Assembly: GCA_001898995.1 (NCBI GenBank)
Contig: MKVZ01000017.1
Coordinates: 360,541-424,540 of the forward strand
DNA: 64,000 bases
Source: Rhizobiales bacterium 63-22
GTDB lineage: Bacteria > Pseudomonadota > Alphaproteobacteria > Rhizobiales > Rhizobiaceae
Direction: 5' to 3'
In this document: piece by piece, positions 33,119 through 43,447 of the stretch
How positions within the stretch are numbered: the first letter of the stretch is position 1
How the letters are laid out: every line of letters begins with the position of its first letter
The notes under the pieces: generated by a model
What the model saw: the letters and a program-made list of their open reading frames with translations, nothing else
What the model was told of the DNA's origin: nothing
The model's database searches: none
Program-made: the position numbers and the translations under genes

Positions 33119-33931
33119 ATGACCGTCGGCACATCCACCGATATTCTGCGCAAGATCGAATGCTACAAGCGCGAGGAGATCGCGGCGGCGAAAGCCCGTC
33201 TGCCGCTCGCCGAGGTCAAGGCGCGCGCCAACGACCGCCCTGCCCCGCGCGGTTTTTTGAGCGCGCTGGAAGAAAAGCGCGCGGCAGGCGAATTCGCCCT
33301 GATCGCCGAGATCAAGAAGGCAAGCCCATCCAGGGGCCTGATCCGGCCCGATTTCGATCCGCCGGCACTCGCGAGGGCCTATGAGCGAGGCGGCGCGGCC
33401 TGTCTTTCGGTTCTGACCGACACGCCCTCCTTTCAGGGCGCGCCGGAATTTCTCGTTGCCGCGCGTGCCGCCTGCCGCCTGCCGGCGCTGCGCAAGGATT
33501 TTCTCTTCGACACCTATCAGGTCTACGAGGCGCGTAGCTGGGACGCCGACTGCATCCTCATCATCATGGCGAGCGTCGACGACGATCTGGCGCGGGCGCT
33601 GGAGGAAACGGCTTTCGAGCTTGGCATGGACGTGCTGATCGAGGTGCATGACGAGGCGGAGATGGAGCGGGCGCTGAAGCTTTCCTCGCGCCTGCTCGGC
33701 ATCAACAATCGCAACCTGCGCACATTCGCCGTCGATCTCGCCGTTTCGGAGCGCCTGTCCAAAATGGCCCCCGCCGACCGGCTTCTGGTGGGCGAAAGCG
33801 GCATTTTCACCCATGAGGATTGCCTGCGGCTGGAAAAATCCGGCATCGGCACATTCCTGATCGGCGAAAGCCTGATGCGCAGGGACGATGTGACCGCCGC
33901 CACGCGCATGCTCCTGACCGGCAAGGTCTGA
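33119..33931 (+). CDS. trpC: Indole-3-glycerol phosphate synthase
   Basis: A 270-aa TIM-barrel enzyme closing the indole ring. Motifs: [77 protein letters not shown]. Single-function, not fused with TrpF. A GGGAG site precedes the ATG, 13 bases after trpD. Confidence 0.96.
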   Translation: MTVGTSTDILRKIECYKREEIAAAKARLPLAEVKARANDRPAPRGFLSALEEKRAAGEFALIAEIKKASPSRGLIRPDFDPPALARAYERGGAACLSVLTDTPSFQGAPEFLVAARAACRLPALRKDFLFDTYQVYEARSWDADCILIIMASVDDDLARALEETAFELGMDVLIEVHDEAEMERALKLSSRLLGINNRNLRTFAVDLAVSERLSKMAPADRLLVGESGIFTHEDCLRLEKSGIGTFLIGESLMRRDDVTAATRMLLTGKV

Positions 33932-33935
33932 CGCC

Positions 33936-34412
33936 ATGGCGGCCAAGCTTACCCATATCGACCAGAGCGGCGCCGCCAATATGGTCGATGTCGGCGGCAA
34001 GGCGGAAACGCAGCGCGAGGCTGTCGCCGAAGGCGCGGTGCGCATGAAGCCGGAGACGCTGGCGCTCATCCGGGAAGGCAACGCCGCCAAGGGCGACGTC
34101 ATCGGCACGGCGCGGCTGGCCGGGATCATGGCGGCGAAGAAGACCGCCGATCTCATCCCGCTCTGCCATCCGCTGATGCTGACGAAGGTCGGGGTGGAAA
34201 TCACGCCGGACGACGACCTGCCAGGCTTGCGCGTGCGCGCGCTGGCACGGCTGACCGGCCGCACCGGGGTCGAGATGGAGGCGCTGACGGCGGTCTCCGT
34301 CGCCTGCCTCACCATTTACGACATGGCCAAGGCCGTGGACCGGCATATGGAGATCGGCAATATTCGTGTGGTGGAGAAAAGCGGCGGCAAGTCCGGCGAC
34401 TGGAAAGCCTGA
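33936..34412 (+). CDS. moaC: Cyclic pyranopterin monophosphate synthase
   Basis: A 158-aa molybdenum-cofactor enzyme making cPMP. Conserved [12 protein letters not shown] (68-79), GVEMEALTA (111-119) and the catalytic aspartate D129 in IYDMAKA. Four bases after trpC, so in the same transcript; a trp-moaC-moeA linkage is usual in this group. Confidence 0.96.
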   Translation: MAAKLTHIDQSGAANMVDVGGKAETQREAVAEGAVRMKPETLALIREGNAAKGDVIGTARLAGIMAAKKTADLIPLCHPLMLTKVGVEITPDDDLPGLRVRALARLTGRTGVEMEALTAVSVACLTIYDMAKAVDRHMEIGNIRVVEKSGGKSGDWKA

Positions 34413-34437
34413 GCCCATATAAATCTAAGGAAACGCA

Positions 34438-35670
34438 ATGCCCCTTCTTGCCGTCGAGGAAGCACTGTCCCGCATGCTGGATGCTGCCGCGCCGCGCGGC
34501 ACCGAGACCGTCGCCATCGCGCAGGCGGGCGGGCGCATCGTGGCAAGCGCGGTCGAGGCGCACCTCATGCAACCGCCCTTCGATTGCTCCGCTATGGACG
34601 GCTATGCTCTGATCGCGCCGGGGAGGATCGCCTATCCGCTTCATTTCACGGTGATCGGCGAATCCGCCGCCGGAAAGCGTCATGTCGGCGCGGTCGGTCC
34701 GGGCGAAGCCGTGCGCATCTTCACCGGCGCGCCGCTGCCCGAAGGCGCGGACACCATCGTCATTCAGGAAAATGCCGAACGCGACGGCGACCGGCTTACC
34801 GTGCTGGCAGGCATCGACAAGGGCCGCCATATCCGCCGCGCCGGGCTGGATTTCGCGCCCGGCCGCACCGTGATCGAGCCGGGCCGCGAGCTCGACGGCC
34901 CCGCGCTCTCGCTCGCCGCCGCGAGCGGCCATGCCGTGCTCGACGTCTTCGAGCGCCCCCGCGTCGCCATCCTTTCCACCGGCGACGAACTGGTGCCGCC
35001 CGGAGTGAGGCCCGGCCCCGACCAGATCGTGGCTTCCAACAGTCTCGGCATTGCGGAAATCGTGCGCCGTTGCGGCGGGGAAGCCCATGATCTCGGCATC
35101 GTGGCCGACAACCCGGCAGCGACGGAAGCAGCGATCAAGGCCGCGCTGGAAAGCGGCATCGATGTGCTGGTGACGGTGGGCGGCGCATCGGTCGGCGACC
35201 GCGATTACGTCCATGCCGCTTTGAAAGCCTGCGGCGTCGATATGGATTTCTGGAAAATCGCCATGCGGCCCGGCAAGCCGCTGATGTATGGCCGCAAGAC
35301 CGTCGACGGCCGCACCGTTCATGTGATCGGCCTGCCCGGCAATCCCGTATCGAGCCTCGTTTGCAGCTACCTGTTCCTGCATCCGCTTCTGGCGAAACTC
35401 GCCGGGCGGCGCAAACACGCCATCGATATCCGCGCCGCACAACTCGGCGTGGCGATGGCCGCTAACGATCACCGACGCGATTATGTGCGCGGCACGATCG
35501 AATCGCGGGCCGACGGAGCGCTGGTCGCCATCCCATTGCCGGTACAGGATTCGTCCATGCTTTCGGCGCTGACCCATGCCGACGCGCTCATCATCCGCGC
35601 GGAAAACGCCCCGGCGGCGGCAACCGGCGACCCGTGCCGCATCGTCATGTTGTCTCATAAAACTGCCTAG
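34438..35670 (+). CDS. moeA: Molybdopterin molybdotransferase
   Basis: A 410-aa enzyme inserting molybdate into adenylated molybdopterin. N-terminal MoeA domain (about 2-165; MQPPFDCSAMDGYAL, RIFTGAPLPEGADTIVIQE), a molybdopterin-binding domain (about 178-315; VAILSTGDELV, VTVGGASVGDRDYV, LPGNPVSS), and the C-terminal MoeA beta-barrel (about 333-407). Preceded by AAGGAAA. Its TAG stop belongs to a TAGAGCGG sequence like that after ppiD. Confidence 0.96.
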   Translation: MPLLAVEEALSRMLDAAAPRGTETVAIAQAGGRIVASAVEAHLMQPPFDCSAMDGYALIAPGRIAYPLHFTVIGESAAGKRHVGAVGPGEAVRIFTGAPLPEGADTIVIQENAERDGDRLTVLAGIDKGRHIRRAGLDFAPGRTVIEPGRELDGPALSLAAASGHAVLDVFERPRVAILSTGDELVPPGVRPGPDQIVASNSLGIAEIVRRCGGEAHDLGIVADNPAATEAAIKAALESGIDVLVTVGGASVGDRDYVHAALKACGVDMDFWKIAMRPGKPLMYGRKTVDGRTVHVIGLPGNPVSSLVCSYLFLHPLLAKLAGRRKHAIDIRAAQLGVAMAANDHRRDYVRGTIESRADGALVAIPLPVQDSSMLSALTHADALIIRAENAPAAATGDPCRIVMLSHKTA

Positions 35671-35796
35671 AGCGGTTTACGCTCCAATGGCTTGTTTTCG
35701 CTGCTTCTTCCAGAGGTCGGCCAGCTGATCCCGGCACCGTGTCATATCTCGCCACCGGAATCCCGGCCGCCCTCTGGTCCAGATAAACGCGCCGTG

Positions 35797-37245
35797 TCAA
35801 ACGGCGTCGACACGCCGCCCCGAAAACGCGCCGACGATTTCGCGTGCCCGCATCCCGACCGGCTCAACGTCGGACCGACCTGCCCTGATAACGATACTCA
35901 GCACGACGGAAACGACCAGATTGACCGACAACGCGATAAGGCCCGTGTTGACGCCGCCGGGGGTCATTCCGGAAAAATAGAGGAAGGCTACGATAACGCA
36001 GCCGGTAACGAGCCCGACTGAAAGCGCGGGAGCCTTGAGCCTGCGAAAAAACATAACGCCGAACCAGGCGGGGACCAACTGCGTCGTCAGCGCAAGCGCG
36101 AGGCCCAGATAGGACAGCATAATCGATGACGCGAGCGAGGATAATACGGCGGTCACGACCAGAAACGCCGCCATGACAAAATTGACTCCGCGTGACGTAG
36201 TGGCATCGCGCATCGAAGGGACGAGATTGCGACTGACAACGCCGCTGAACATCAGGGAATTCCCTGCCAGAACGATCAAGCCCGCAAGCCCAGCGCCGGC
36301 AGCCACAAGGCCAACGATCCATTCGGGAGCGAGGTCACGAATGACCACGAGGAAGATACTGTCGGCATTGGCAAGGTTTGGCGCATGCCGCACGCCATAA
36401 TAGGCGACGAATACCAGCAATGGATACATGAGCATATAAAGCGGCATCCAGATTACGGATTTCTTGATCGACGACTCGGATGACGCCGAGAAAAGGAATT
36501 GCGCCGGAAGCGTCAAATAGAACTGAAGCGATTGCACGAAGATCGTGCTCATTGCGAAAATCAACGCACCGCCGGTAACGGTACCCAAGTCCGGTTTCGT
36601 TACGGCAGCCGCAAAAACACCGGGAATACCCTTTGCCGCAATGACAACGGCGATACCGGCAAGGACAATGCCCATCAACATGAACAGATCCTTGATGACA
36701 GCCACGAAGGCAGTCGAGCGTACGCCGGAGGCTCCCACGTACAGAAATGCAATTATAGCTGCACCAATGATGGTTTCCGCGCGGTTCAGCGGAAGACCTA
36801 ACCCGCCAAGAACAGTCTGCAAGCCAATGAATTGAAAGACGGCCCAAGGAATAAGCGCAACGATGAAAGTGATCGCGCACAGCTTTTCGAGCAGTCTGTC
36901 TTTATAATGGCCGTACATCACGTCCGGCACAGTGACCGCATCGTATGCCTTCCCCGCGCGCCATACCAGCGGTGCAAGAAAGTAACCGAAGATATAACCC
37001 ATCAGGATGTAGCCGATAAACCAAATCCCGTACGATGCGCCTTTGGCATAAATCCCGCCCGGGAATCCAAGCATCGTGCCGATGCTGTAGATCTCGCCCA
37101 CGGCGAGGAAGAAAATCAACCAACTGGGCAAGGAGCGATCGGCGATGAGCGTCCCCATAGGGCCGTTGTCCGTTGCGCCTCGCCTGACGACGAAGGCGAC
37201 GCCGACAGAGAAGACAATAACGACGCCAAAGATAATTGCGATCAT
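35797..37245 (-). CDS. Sodium:solute symporter (SSS family)
   Basis: A 482-aa inner-membrane protein with about 13 hydrophobic segments and SSS-family features: GEIYSIGTMLGFPGGIYAKGASYGIWF early on, FIGLQTVLGGLGL in helix 4-5, and STIFVQSLQFYLTLPAQFLFSA around the sodium-site helix. SSS transporters import pantothenate, proline, acetate, sugars or other solutes with sodium; the substrate is not recognisable here. It overlaps the DUF3311 gene by four bases. Base composition is visibly less GC-rich than in the neighbours and it separates moeA from lexA, suggesting acquisition. Confidence 0.88.
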   Translation of the reverse strand: MIAIIFGVVIVFSVGVAFVVRRGATDNGPMGTLIADRSLPSWLIFFLAVGEIYSIGTMLGFPGGIYAKGASYGIWFIGYILMGYIFGYFLAPLVWRAGKAYDAVTVPDVMYGHYKDRLLEKLCAITFIVALIPWAVFQFIGLQTVLGGLGLPLNRAETIIGAAIIAFLYVGASGVRSTAFVAVIKDLFMLMGIVLAGIAVVIAAKGIPGVFAAAVTKPDLGTVTGGALIFAMSTIFVQSLQFYLTLPAQFLFSASSESSIKKSVIWMPLYMLMYPLLVFVAYYGVRHAPNLANADSIFLVVIRDLAPEWIVGLVAAGAGLAGLIVLAGNSLMFSGVVSRNLVPSMRDATTSRGVNFVMAAFLVVTAVLSSLASSIMLSYLGLALALTTQLVPAWFGVMFFRRLKAPALSVGLVTGCVIVAFLYFSGMTPGGVNTGLIALSVNLVVSVVLSIVIRAGRSDVEPVGMRAREIVGAFSGRRVDAV

Positions 37246-37466
37246 TCGTCCTCTCCTTCCAGACGCCGATATTCTTCACGCTCGAGGTAGCGCCAGGACA
37301 CCCACATGCAAAGCGTCGTCAGAGGCAGCCACGCAAACAGCCAACCAAAAATTACAGGCATGCCAAAGATTGTCGCGTTGCTTTGGCTGATCACGGGAAT
37401 CCCGACAAGTACCGCTATCGCGGGAATTCCCATGGCTATAAGCAGGGACCATCGACTTCCGATCAT
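37242..37466 (-). CDS. DUF3311-type small membrane protein, symporter partner
   Basis: A 74-aa protein with two membrane helices (SLLIAMGIPAIAVLVGIPVI and FGMPVIFGWLFAWLPLTTLCMWVSW) and an acidic tail, the usual form of the small DUF3311 subunit encoded ahead of an SSS symporter. Its stop overlaps the symporter ATG (ATGA). The role is unknown; pairing implies it supports the transporter. Confidence 0.82.
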   Translation of the reverse strand: MIGSRWSLLIAMGIPAIAVLVGIPVISQSNATIFGMPVIFGWLFAWLPLTTLCMWVSWRYLEREEYRRLEGEDE

Positions 37467-38388
37467 TATTCGACTCCTTGGTCTAGAGCATTTCCATTCG
37501 CTGACTTGATTGAGGCAATGACATTGGCGGGGATAAGGCCCCGCCCATCGTGGAACTTGGCACCTTTCCGCGGATGAAAGCGCGCGATGTCGGGCATGAT
37601 CCGCTCCCGGAAACGGTGACTGCCGGTTCCATCGTCAGATCTTCGTTGTACCGAACCAGCGGTTCACAGAAGGCCTGCACGAAGTTTTCGATAAAGCTAT
37701 CCAGACCGAGGCCGCAAAATGCCTCCTGCTCCCGTAAAGCGCGATATCTCGCTGTGAGCGGCAGCTAGCGCTGTACCCACCATCACGATCGCTATCTTCG
37801 AAGCGAGCATCCGTCTCTTTGATCGGACAATTTCCCAATTCGCCGTAGCGCACCCTCTAGCGCTCAAACGTTTTTTCATATTGCTTTGGGGCGATCATTA
37901 TTCACGCATTCCATATTGTCAACAATTTTGTATATTAAAAAATCACACTTGCGCTACAATTCGATCTTCCGTGCGAATCGAAGTCGCCTTCAGGGAGACA
38001 ATATTCACCGCCAACAAACGGGAAGAAACGCTGCAAAGCGCGCCGAGCTCTCGAAGAAATAGAGGGTAGAGGGTCACCTCTCCGCGTGCTGTTGAAGCTG
38101 GCTGCCGATATCAAAGAGGTCGGCGAACCGGCTGGCAGATTGCCAGATTTTGGAATTGCCCTTACGAGCAGATTCTTCAAAAACATCAATAAAAACAATG
38201 CACAGGCATTTCTACGGGAATGCTTGTCTATAAGACATCATGCGACGATTCTTTTCACGAATTACCAATTCGCCTGCCCGCCTTCGGCGTTAACCTTTTT
38301 AAAACCATTGCAGAACAAGACTGGAACATATAGTGTTCGTTCTGGTTTTGTTTTTCCTGATTCTGTTCTGGGCCGGAGGGTGCCGCGC
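37467..38388. other. Long stretch without a credible gene between the DUF3311 gene and lexA
   Basis: About 920 bases. A minus-strand frame (37483-37755) and a plus-strand frame that runs from about 38025 through 38086 into lexA are protein-like but match nothing I recognise and have poor starts. The stretch 37861-37960 and 38140-38350 is clearly AT-richer than the genome. An agagcatttcc motif at 37485-37495 repeats one at 22271-22281. The last 80 bases hold the lexA control region. It looks like the scar of an insertion with decayed genes. Confidence 0.55.
38313..38327 (+). promoter_or_regulatory. LexA box (GAAC-N7-GAAC) in the lexA promoter
   Basis: GAAC at 38313-38316 and GAAC at 38324-38327 with seven bases between, 62 bases before the lexA ATG. 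This direct repeat is the known SOS box of Rhizobium-type alphaproteobacteria, so lexA is likely self-repressed. A weaker GTTC-N7-GTTT lies at 38339-38353 and may be a second site. Confidence 0.85.
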
Positions 38389-39117
38389 ATGTTGACCCGC
38401 AAACAGCACGAACTTTTGCTGTTCATCCATGACCGTCTGAAAGAGACGGGCATCCCGCCGTCTTTCGACGAAATGAAGGAGGCACTGGACCTCGCGTCCA
38501 AGTCGGGTATTCACCGCCTCATCACGGCGCTGGAGGAACGCGGCTTCATCCGCCGTCTGCCCAACCGCGCGCGGGCGCTGGAAGTGCTCCGCCTGCCCGA
38601 TTCCATCGCTCCCGGTCTCAACGCGCAGAAGAAATTCGCTCCGAGCGTGATCGAAGGCAGCCTCGGCAAATCCGCGCCCTCCCCGGCACAGTCCGTCCGC
38701 CCTGCCCCCGCCGCGACCAACGACGACGCACCCGCCGCCGTATCGGTTCCAGTCATGGGCCGCATCGCCGCCGGCGTACCGATCTCCGCGATCCAGAACC
38801 AGACCCATTCCCTGAGCGTGCCGCCCGAAATGCTCGGCGGCGGCGAGCACTATGCGCTGGAGGTGAAAGGTGATTCGATGATCGAGGCCGGAATATTCGA
38901 CGGCGATACGGTCATCATCCGGCGCGGAGAGACCGCCAGCCCCGGCGAGATCGTCGTGGCGCTGGTCGATGAAGAGGAAGCGACGCTGAAACGTTTCCGG
39001 CGCAAGGGTGCATCCATCGCACTCGAAGCCGCCAATCCGGCCTATGAGACACGCATCTTCGGCCCCGACCGCGTGCGCGTGCAGGGCAAGCTGGTCGGCC
39101 TGATCCGGCGCTATTGA
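38389..39117 (+). CDS. lexA: LexA repressor of the SOS response
   Basis: A 242-aa repressor-protease. N-terminal winged helix-turn-helix (about 1-66; [25 protein letters not shown]), an alanine/proline linker, and the S24 peptidase domain with cleavage site A128-G129, nucleophile S163 ([10 protein letters not shown]) and K201. Self-cleavage on RecA filaments derepresses DNA-repair genes. The frame remains open far upstream, but [13 protein letters not shown] is the family start, preceded by GGAGGG. Its 3' end overlaps comEC by 7 bases. Confidence 0.96.
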   Translation: MLTRKQHELLLFIHDRLKETGIPPSFDEMKEALDLASKSGIHRLITALEERGFIRRLPNRARALEVLRLPDSIAPGLNAQKKFAPSVIEGSLGKSAPSPAQSVRPAPAATNDDAPAAVSVPVMGRIAAGVPISAIQNQTHSLSVPPEMLGGGEHYALEVKGDSMIEAGIFDGDTVIIRRGETASPGEIVVALVDEEEATLKRFRRKGASIALEAANPAYETRIFGPDRVRVQGKLVGLIRRY

Positions 39118-41723
39118 GCGATCTTCCCGGCCGGCTGCCGGTCGGAGCCGTTATCGGTACCGGATGATGGCCGTTGCTGTGGTACGTGGTTTCGGGAAGA
39201 TTTTCGTGGCGGGCGGTCCGGCAGGCCGCGCGCCGCGCGCGAATAGAGCCGATGCAGTTCCCACGGGCGCGTGGGCGGACCGATGGCATAGGTGACCCGG
39301 TCGGCACGGCGAAGGACTGCGGCAGTCCGGTCATGAGAAAGCTCATTCGGCGTATGGGTCGTATCCATGGCCGCTTCCGGCGGCGCGGCGGAGCGCTCCG
39401 AAAGCCTGATTTCGACGGTTCCCATCAGGGCCAGATCGCGCCGCGTCACGACAAGCTTTTCCGCATCTTCGCAAGAAAGCGCCCTGTCCGGAACGGCGAG
39501 GATCGCCACATCGCCAACCGTGCAGGCGATTTCCGCCACGGCGGGGTCGGCGGTATAGGCAAGCGTGCGGCCATCGCGAAGCGTGATCGTGCAAAGACCC
39601 TCCTCGCAGATGAAACCGTCCCGTGCCGCGCTTTCATTTTTGTCCTTGCGGCCGGGCGGTTCGATGAAATCCGTAACCAGATAGGAGGTGCGCCAGTTTT
39701 CGGCGATGAATTTCGACGGCCGTCCGCGATTGAGCGCCATACGCCCATCCGGCCGCCGGACGCCGACCAGCTTCGCATCTTCCGAAATGACGATGTCCGG
39801 AAAGGGCGTGCGCCAGAAGATGACAAGTCCCACCACCACGAAAGGCAGCGCGAGCAGACGCAGCCGCGTCGTGAAGATCACGGCGGCGAGAAGCGCGATT
39901 GTCCACAGGATGAGCGTCGCGATGGGCATGGCGCCCGGATTACCGTCCGGCGACCATGCCGCGACAAAGGCTGCGATATGGCGCACCGCCCATATGCCGA
40001 ACCCCATGATCTGCAACGGCAGCCAGTCCAGACCCAGCGGCATCAGCACGAGCCCGAACACGGCGAAGGGCATCACCAGAAGCGAGATCGCGGGCAAGGC
40101 CAGCACATTGCCGACCAGCCCCAGCGGCGCGGTATTGTTGAAGTGATAGGCGGCGAAGATGCCGCTCGCGATTCCGGCGACAAGCGAGGTTCCCGCCGTC
40201 GAGACAGCCGGCACCAATGCCTTCGCCAGAAAGCCTCGATCCGTACGCTCCCGCCTGTCGCCTCGCCGGTGTTTCGCCGCGTTGCGCTCCGACCACCAGC
40301 CGAAGGCGGCGATCAGCGCGGCGGTGGCGGAAAAGGACATCTGGAAGCTCGGCCCCGATATCTCGTGCGGCGACAGCAGGATCATCGCTATCGCCGCGAT
40401 AGCGAGATTGCGCATGCTGATCGCCGCCCGGTCGGCGAGCAGCGCCAGCAGCATGACCGCGATCATCACATAGCTGCGCTGCGCGGCGACGTCCGCTCCC
40501 GACATGGCGAGATAGAAGGTACAGCTCAGGAGCGACAGGAAGGCCGCATATTTCTTTACCGGGTGCCTCGCGCTGAACCCCGGAAACAGCGCGAATCCGG
40601 CACGCAGTGTGAGCATCACCACGCCCGCCGCCAGTGCCAGATGCAGGCCCGAAATGGAAAGGATATGGGCAAGGCCCGCCTTGCGCAGATTCTCGTTGGT
40701 CTCGTTGCTGATCCCGGCACGCGCACCGGCGATCAGCGCCGCCGCCACATTGCCGTCCTCGCCGCCGATCACCTCCTCGATGCGCTCGGCCACCAGCGTT
40801 CTGAGAATGGCGATCCAGCCGCTTATCCGCGCGGACAGATTTTCAGGCGGCGGAACTGCGATACTCGCAGGCGTGCCCAGAAAGAATCCGTTCGCGCCCA
40901 ATCCGCTGAAATAGGCATGAAAGGCGAAATCGTAATTGCCGGGGCGCACCGGGCCGGAAGGCACGCGCAGGCGGGCATAACCCGTCAGCCCGCCGCCGAT
41001 CGCGGTATCGGCCGGAATATCGCGCGCATTGATGCGGACGCGTTTTGGGGCAAAATGCAGCCGGGGCCGTTCGGTGCGCAGCAGGTCGAGCGTGATGCGC
41101 CAGCTTCCATTGTCCTGATATTCGAGCGCCGCCACGCGGCCCGTCACGCGCGTCGCCACATCGGAACCGAGCATGGGTGTCGCACAGGTTTGCGTTTCCC
41201 ATTTGCCCGCCGCAAGGCCCAGTTGAAAGGCGAGACAGAGCGTAAGCAGTTGCGCCGCGAAAAAGTGGCGCCGGGCGAGAAAGCGCGCAGCGGCCAGCAG
41301 GGCGAAAACGACGAGGACCGGCGTCCAGTCCGGCTCGAAGGACAAGGTGAAGTAGATCACCGCGCCACAGCCCGCCGCGACCGGAAACAGTAGAAAGAAC
41401 ACGCCGCGCCCGATCTCCGTATCGAAGGCCGCGGCCATCCATGCCGGCATCGCGCGCAACCCGGCCGCCACACGCCAGAACACGCCCGCCCGGTCCCGCG
41501 TCCGGTGCGGTTCTGCCCCGGTATCCCTTTTGCCCGTACTGCCGGGCTCTGATTCCGGCCCCAATTCCGGCCACGGATCGGGCAGGAACTGGCGCAAAAA
41601 CCCGTCGGACGTGCTCCTCACGAGCGTCCGCTCATTCGCCTCGCCTGTTTCCCCTCGGCCCGTCATGCGCCCCAACGACCGCCCTGCCAGGGATACGAAA
41701 CCCTCGTATGCCCTTGCGCCCAT
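39111..41723 (-). CDS. comEC: ComEC/Rec2-family DNA-uptake channel protein
   Basis: An 870-aa polytopic membrane protein: an N-terminal cytoplasmic stretch of about 100 residues, a DUF4131 region (about 105-300), then the competence domain (about 320-600) with [37 protein letters not shown] as signature. In naturally competent bacteria ComEC carries single-stranded DNA over the inner membrane. The C-terminal part has no metallo-beta-lactamase HxHxDH motif; the sequence from about 640 instead resembles a degenerate version and ends in a basic tail. Transport function here is inferred. Confidence 0.88.
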   Translation of the reverse strand: MGARAYEGFVSLAGRSLGRMTGRGETGEANERTLVRSTSDGFLRQFLPDPWPELGPESEPGSTGKRDTGAEPHRTRDRAGVFWRVAAGLRAMPAWMAAAFDTEIGRGVFFLLFPVAAGCGAVIYFTLSFEPDWTPVLVVFALLAAARFLARRHFFAAQLLTLCLAFQLGLAAGKWETQTCATPMLGSDVATRVTGRVAALEYQDNGSWRITLDLLRTERPRLHFAPKRVRINARDIPADTAIGGGLTGYARLRVPSGPVRPGNYDFAFHAYFSGLGANGFFLGTPASIAVPPPENLSARISGWIAILRTLVAERIEEVIGGEDGNVAAALIAGARAGISNETNENLRKAGLAHILSISGLHLALAAGVVMLTLRAGFALFPGFSARHPVKKYAAFLSLLSCTFYLAMSGADVAAQRSYVMIAVMLLALLADRAAISMRNLAIAAIAMILLSPHEISGPSFQMSFSATAALIAAFGWWSERNAAKHRRGDRRERTDRGFLAKALVPAVSTAGTSLVAGIASGIFAAYHFNNTAPLGLVGNVLALPAISLLVMPFAVFGLVLMPLGLDWLPLQIMGFGIWAVRHIAAFVAAWSPDGNPGAMPIATLILWTIALLAAVIFTTRLRLLALPFVVVGLVIFWRTPFPDIVISEDAKLVGVRRPDGRMALNRGRPSKFIAENWRTSYLVTDFIEPPGRKDKNESAARDGFICEEGLCTITLRDGRTLAYTADPAVAEIACTVGDVAILAVPDRALSCEDAEKLVVTRRDLALMGTVEIRLSERSAAPPEAAMDTTHTPNELSHDRTAAVLRRADRVTYAIGPPTRPWELHRLYSRAARGLPDRPPRKSSRNHVPQQRPSSGTDNGSDRQPAGKIAQ

Positions 41724-41809
41724 TTCTGCCTATGCTACATGAACGCCAGCCGAAATCGAGAGGGTTCTGCACAAGAGCCCGTCCACCGAAGCCATCATCG
41801 GGAGCCATC

Positions 41810-43231
41810 ATGCCAAAACCCGTCGTCACCCGCTTTGCCCCCTCGCCCACGGGCTTCCTGCATATCGGCGGCGCGCGCACGGCGCTGTTCAACTGGCTCT
41901 ATGCGAAGCATACCGGCGGCAGGATGCTGCTGCGCATCGAGGACACTGATCGCGAACGCTCCACCGATGCCGCCACCGCCGCCATTCTCGACGGTCTGAC
42001 ATGGCTCGGCCTCGATTGGGACGGCGAGGCCATCTCGCAGTTCGCGCGCGTGCCGCGCCACCGCGAGGTCGCGGAGGAACTGGTGCGTCTCGGCAAGGCC
42101 TATTACTGCTACGCCACGCCGGAAGAGCTGGAAGACATGCGAGAGAAGGCGCGCGCCGAAGGCCGTCCGCCGCGCTATGACGGGCGCTGGCGCGACCGCG
42201 ACCCGTCCGAGGCCCCGGCGGGCGTGAAGCCGGTCATCCGCATCAAGGCTCCACAGGAGGGCGAGACGGTGGTGCACGACGCGGTGCAGGGCGAGGTGCG
42301 CTTTCCCAACAAGGATCTGGACGATTTCATCATCCTGCGTTCGGACGGCACGCCGACCTATATGCATGCGGTCGTGGTGGACGATCACGACATGGGCGTG
42401 ACCGATATCATCCGGGGCGACGACCACCTCACCAATGCCGCGCGCCAGACCGTCATCTATAACGCCATGGGCTGGGACGTGCCGCAGATGGCGCATATTC
42501 CGCTGATCCACGGCGCGGACGGCGCCAAGCTTTCCAAGCGCCACGGCGCGCTCGGCGTCGACGCCTACCGCGCCATGGGCTATCTGCCGGCGGCGCTGCG
42601 CAATTATCTGGTGCGGCTCGGCTGGAGCCACGGCGACGACGAGATCATGTCCACCGAGCAGATGATCGAGTGGTTCGACGTGAGTGACATCAACAAGGGT
42701 GCGGCGCGCTTCGATTTCCAGAAACTCGAAGCCGTCAACGGCGTCTATATGCGTTCCAGCGACGACAAGGCGCTCTATGACGCGCTCGTCGCCGTGCTTC
42801 CGGAAATCGAGGGCGGCAAGGCGCTGGCCGACGCTCTGGACGAGAAGCGCGGCGCCCAGCTTCTGGCCGCCATGCCGGGCCTGAAAGAGCGCGCCAAGAC
42901 ACTGGTGGAACTGGCGGACAACGCGAAATTCATCTTCGCCACCCGTCCGCTCGATCTCGATGAAAAGGCCGCCTCGCTACTGAACGAGGAAGGCCGCGCC
43001 GTTCTGAAATCGGTCCTGCCAGATCTCGAATCCGTGAGTGAATGGACGCCGGAGACGCTCGACGCCGCCGTGCGTGCGCACGCGGAAAAGACGGGACTGA
43101 AGCTCGGCAAGATCGCGCAGCCGCTGCGTGCCGCACTGACCGGCCGCGCCACGTCGCCGGGCGTATTCGACGTGCTTTTCGTGCTCGGCCGCGAGGAATC
43201 GCTCGGACGTATCCGCGATCAAGTCAAATAG
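41810..43231 (+). CDS. gltX: Glutamyl-tRNA synthetase
   Basis: A 473-aa class I synthetase attaching glutamate to tRNA. HIGH-type motif HIGG at 18-21 ([15 protein letters not shown]), KMSKS-type motif KLSKR at 240-244, and the anticodon-binding helical domain at the C-terminus. Alphaproteobacteria often have two GltX paralogues; whether this is the discriminating copy is not visible. ATG at 41810 follows GGGAG; longer upstream frames overlap comEC. Confidence 0.95.
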   Translation: MPKPVVTRFAPSPTGFLHIGGARTALFNWLYAKHTGGRMLLRIEDTDRERSTDAATAAILDGLTWLGLDWDGEAISQFARVPRHREVAEELVRLGKAYYCYATPEELEDMREKARAEGRPPRYDGRWRDRDPSEAPAGVKPVIRIKAPQEGETVVHDAVQGEVRFPNKDLDDFIILRSDGTPTYMHAVVVDDHDMGVTDIIRGDDHLTNAARQTVIYNAMGWDVPQMAHIPLIHGADGAKLSKRHGALGVDAYRAMGYLPAALRNYLVRLGWSHGDDEIMSTEQMIEWFDVSDINKGAARFDFQKLEAVNGVYMRSSDDKALYDALVAVLPEIEGGKALADALDEKRGAQLLAAMPGLKERAKTLVELADNAKFIFATRPLDLDEKAASLLNEEGRAVLKSVLPDLESVSEWTPETLDAAVRAHAEKTGLKLGKIAQPLRAALTGRATSPGVFDVLFVLGREESLGRIRDQVK

Positions 43232-43447
43232 GAAAAAACTTCACGGCGACGTGACGAAACCCGCCTGAATAGTCCAAATTACGCATTGCATCGCGGACGG
43301 TTTGGGATAGTTTTACGGTCGAAATCATTAGGGATAATGCGTTCGACGCCAAAGGCCTTCCCCAGGCTCCGGCCACCCGGTCGGGACGATGTGGCGATTT
43401 CGATTCTGCCGCCATTCGGACGGCAACTGGACATGAAAGGAAACACG

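Noticed and set aside
38086..38388. Extended lexA with about 100 extra N-terminal residues
   Set aside because: LexA starts at MLTRKQ in the family, and the extension would pass through the LexA box and promoter.
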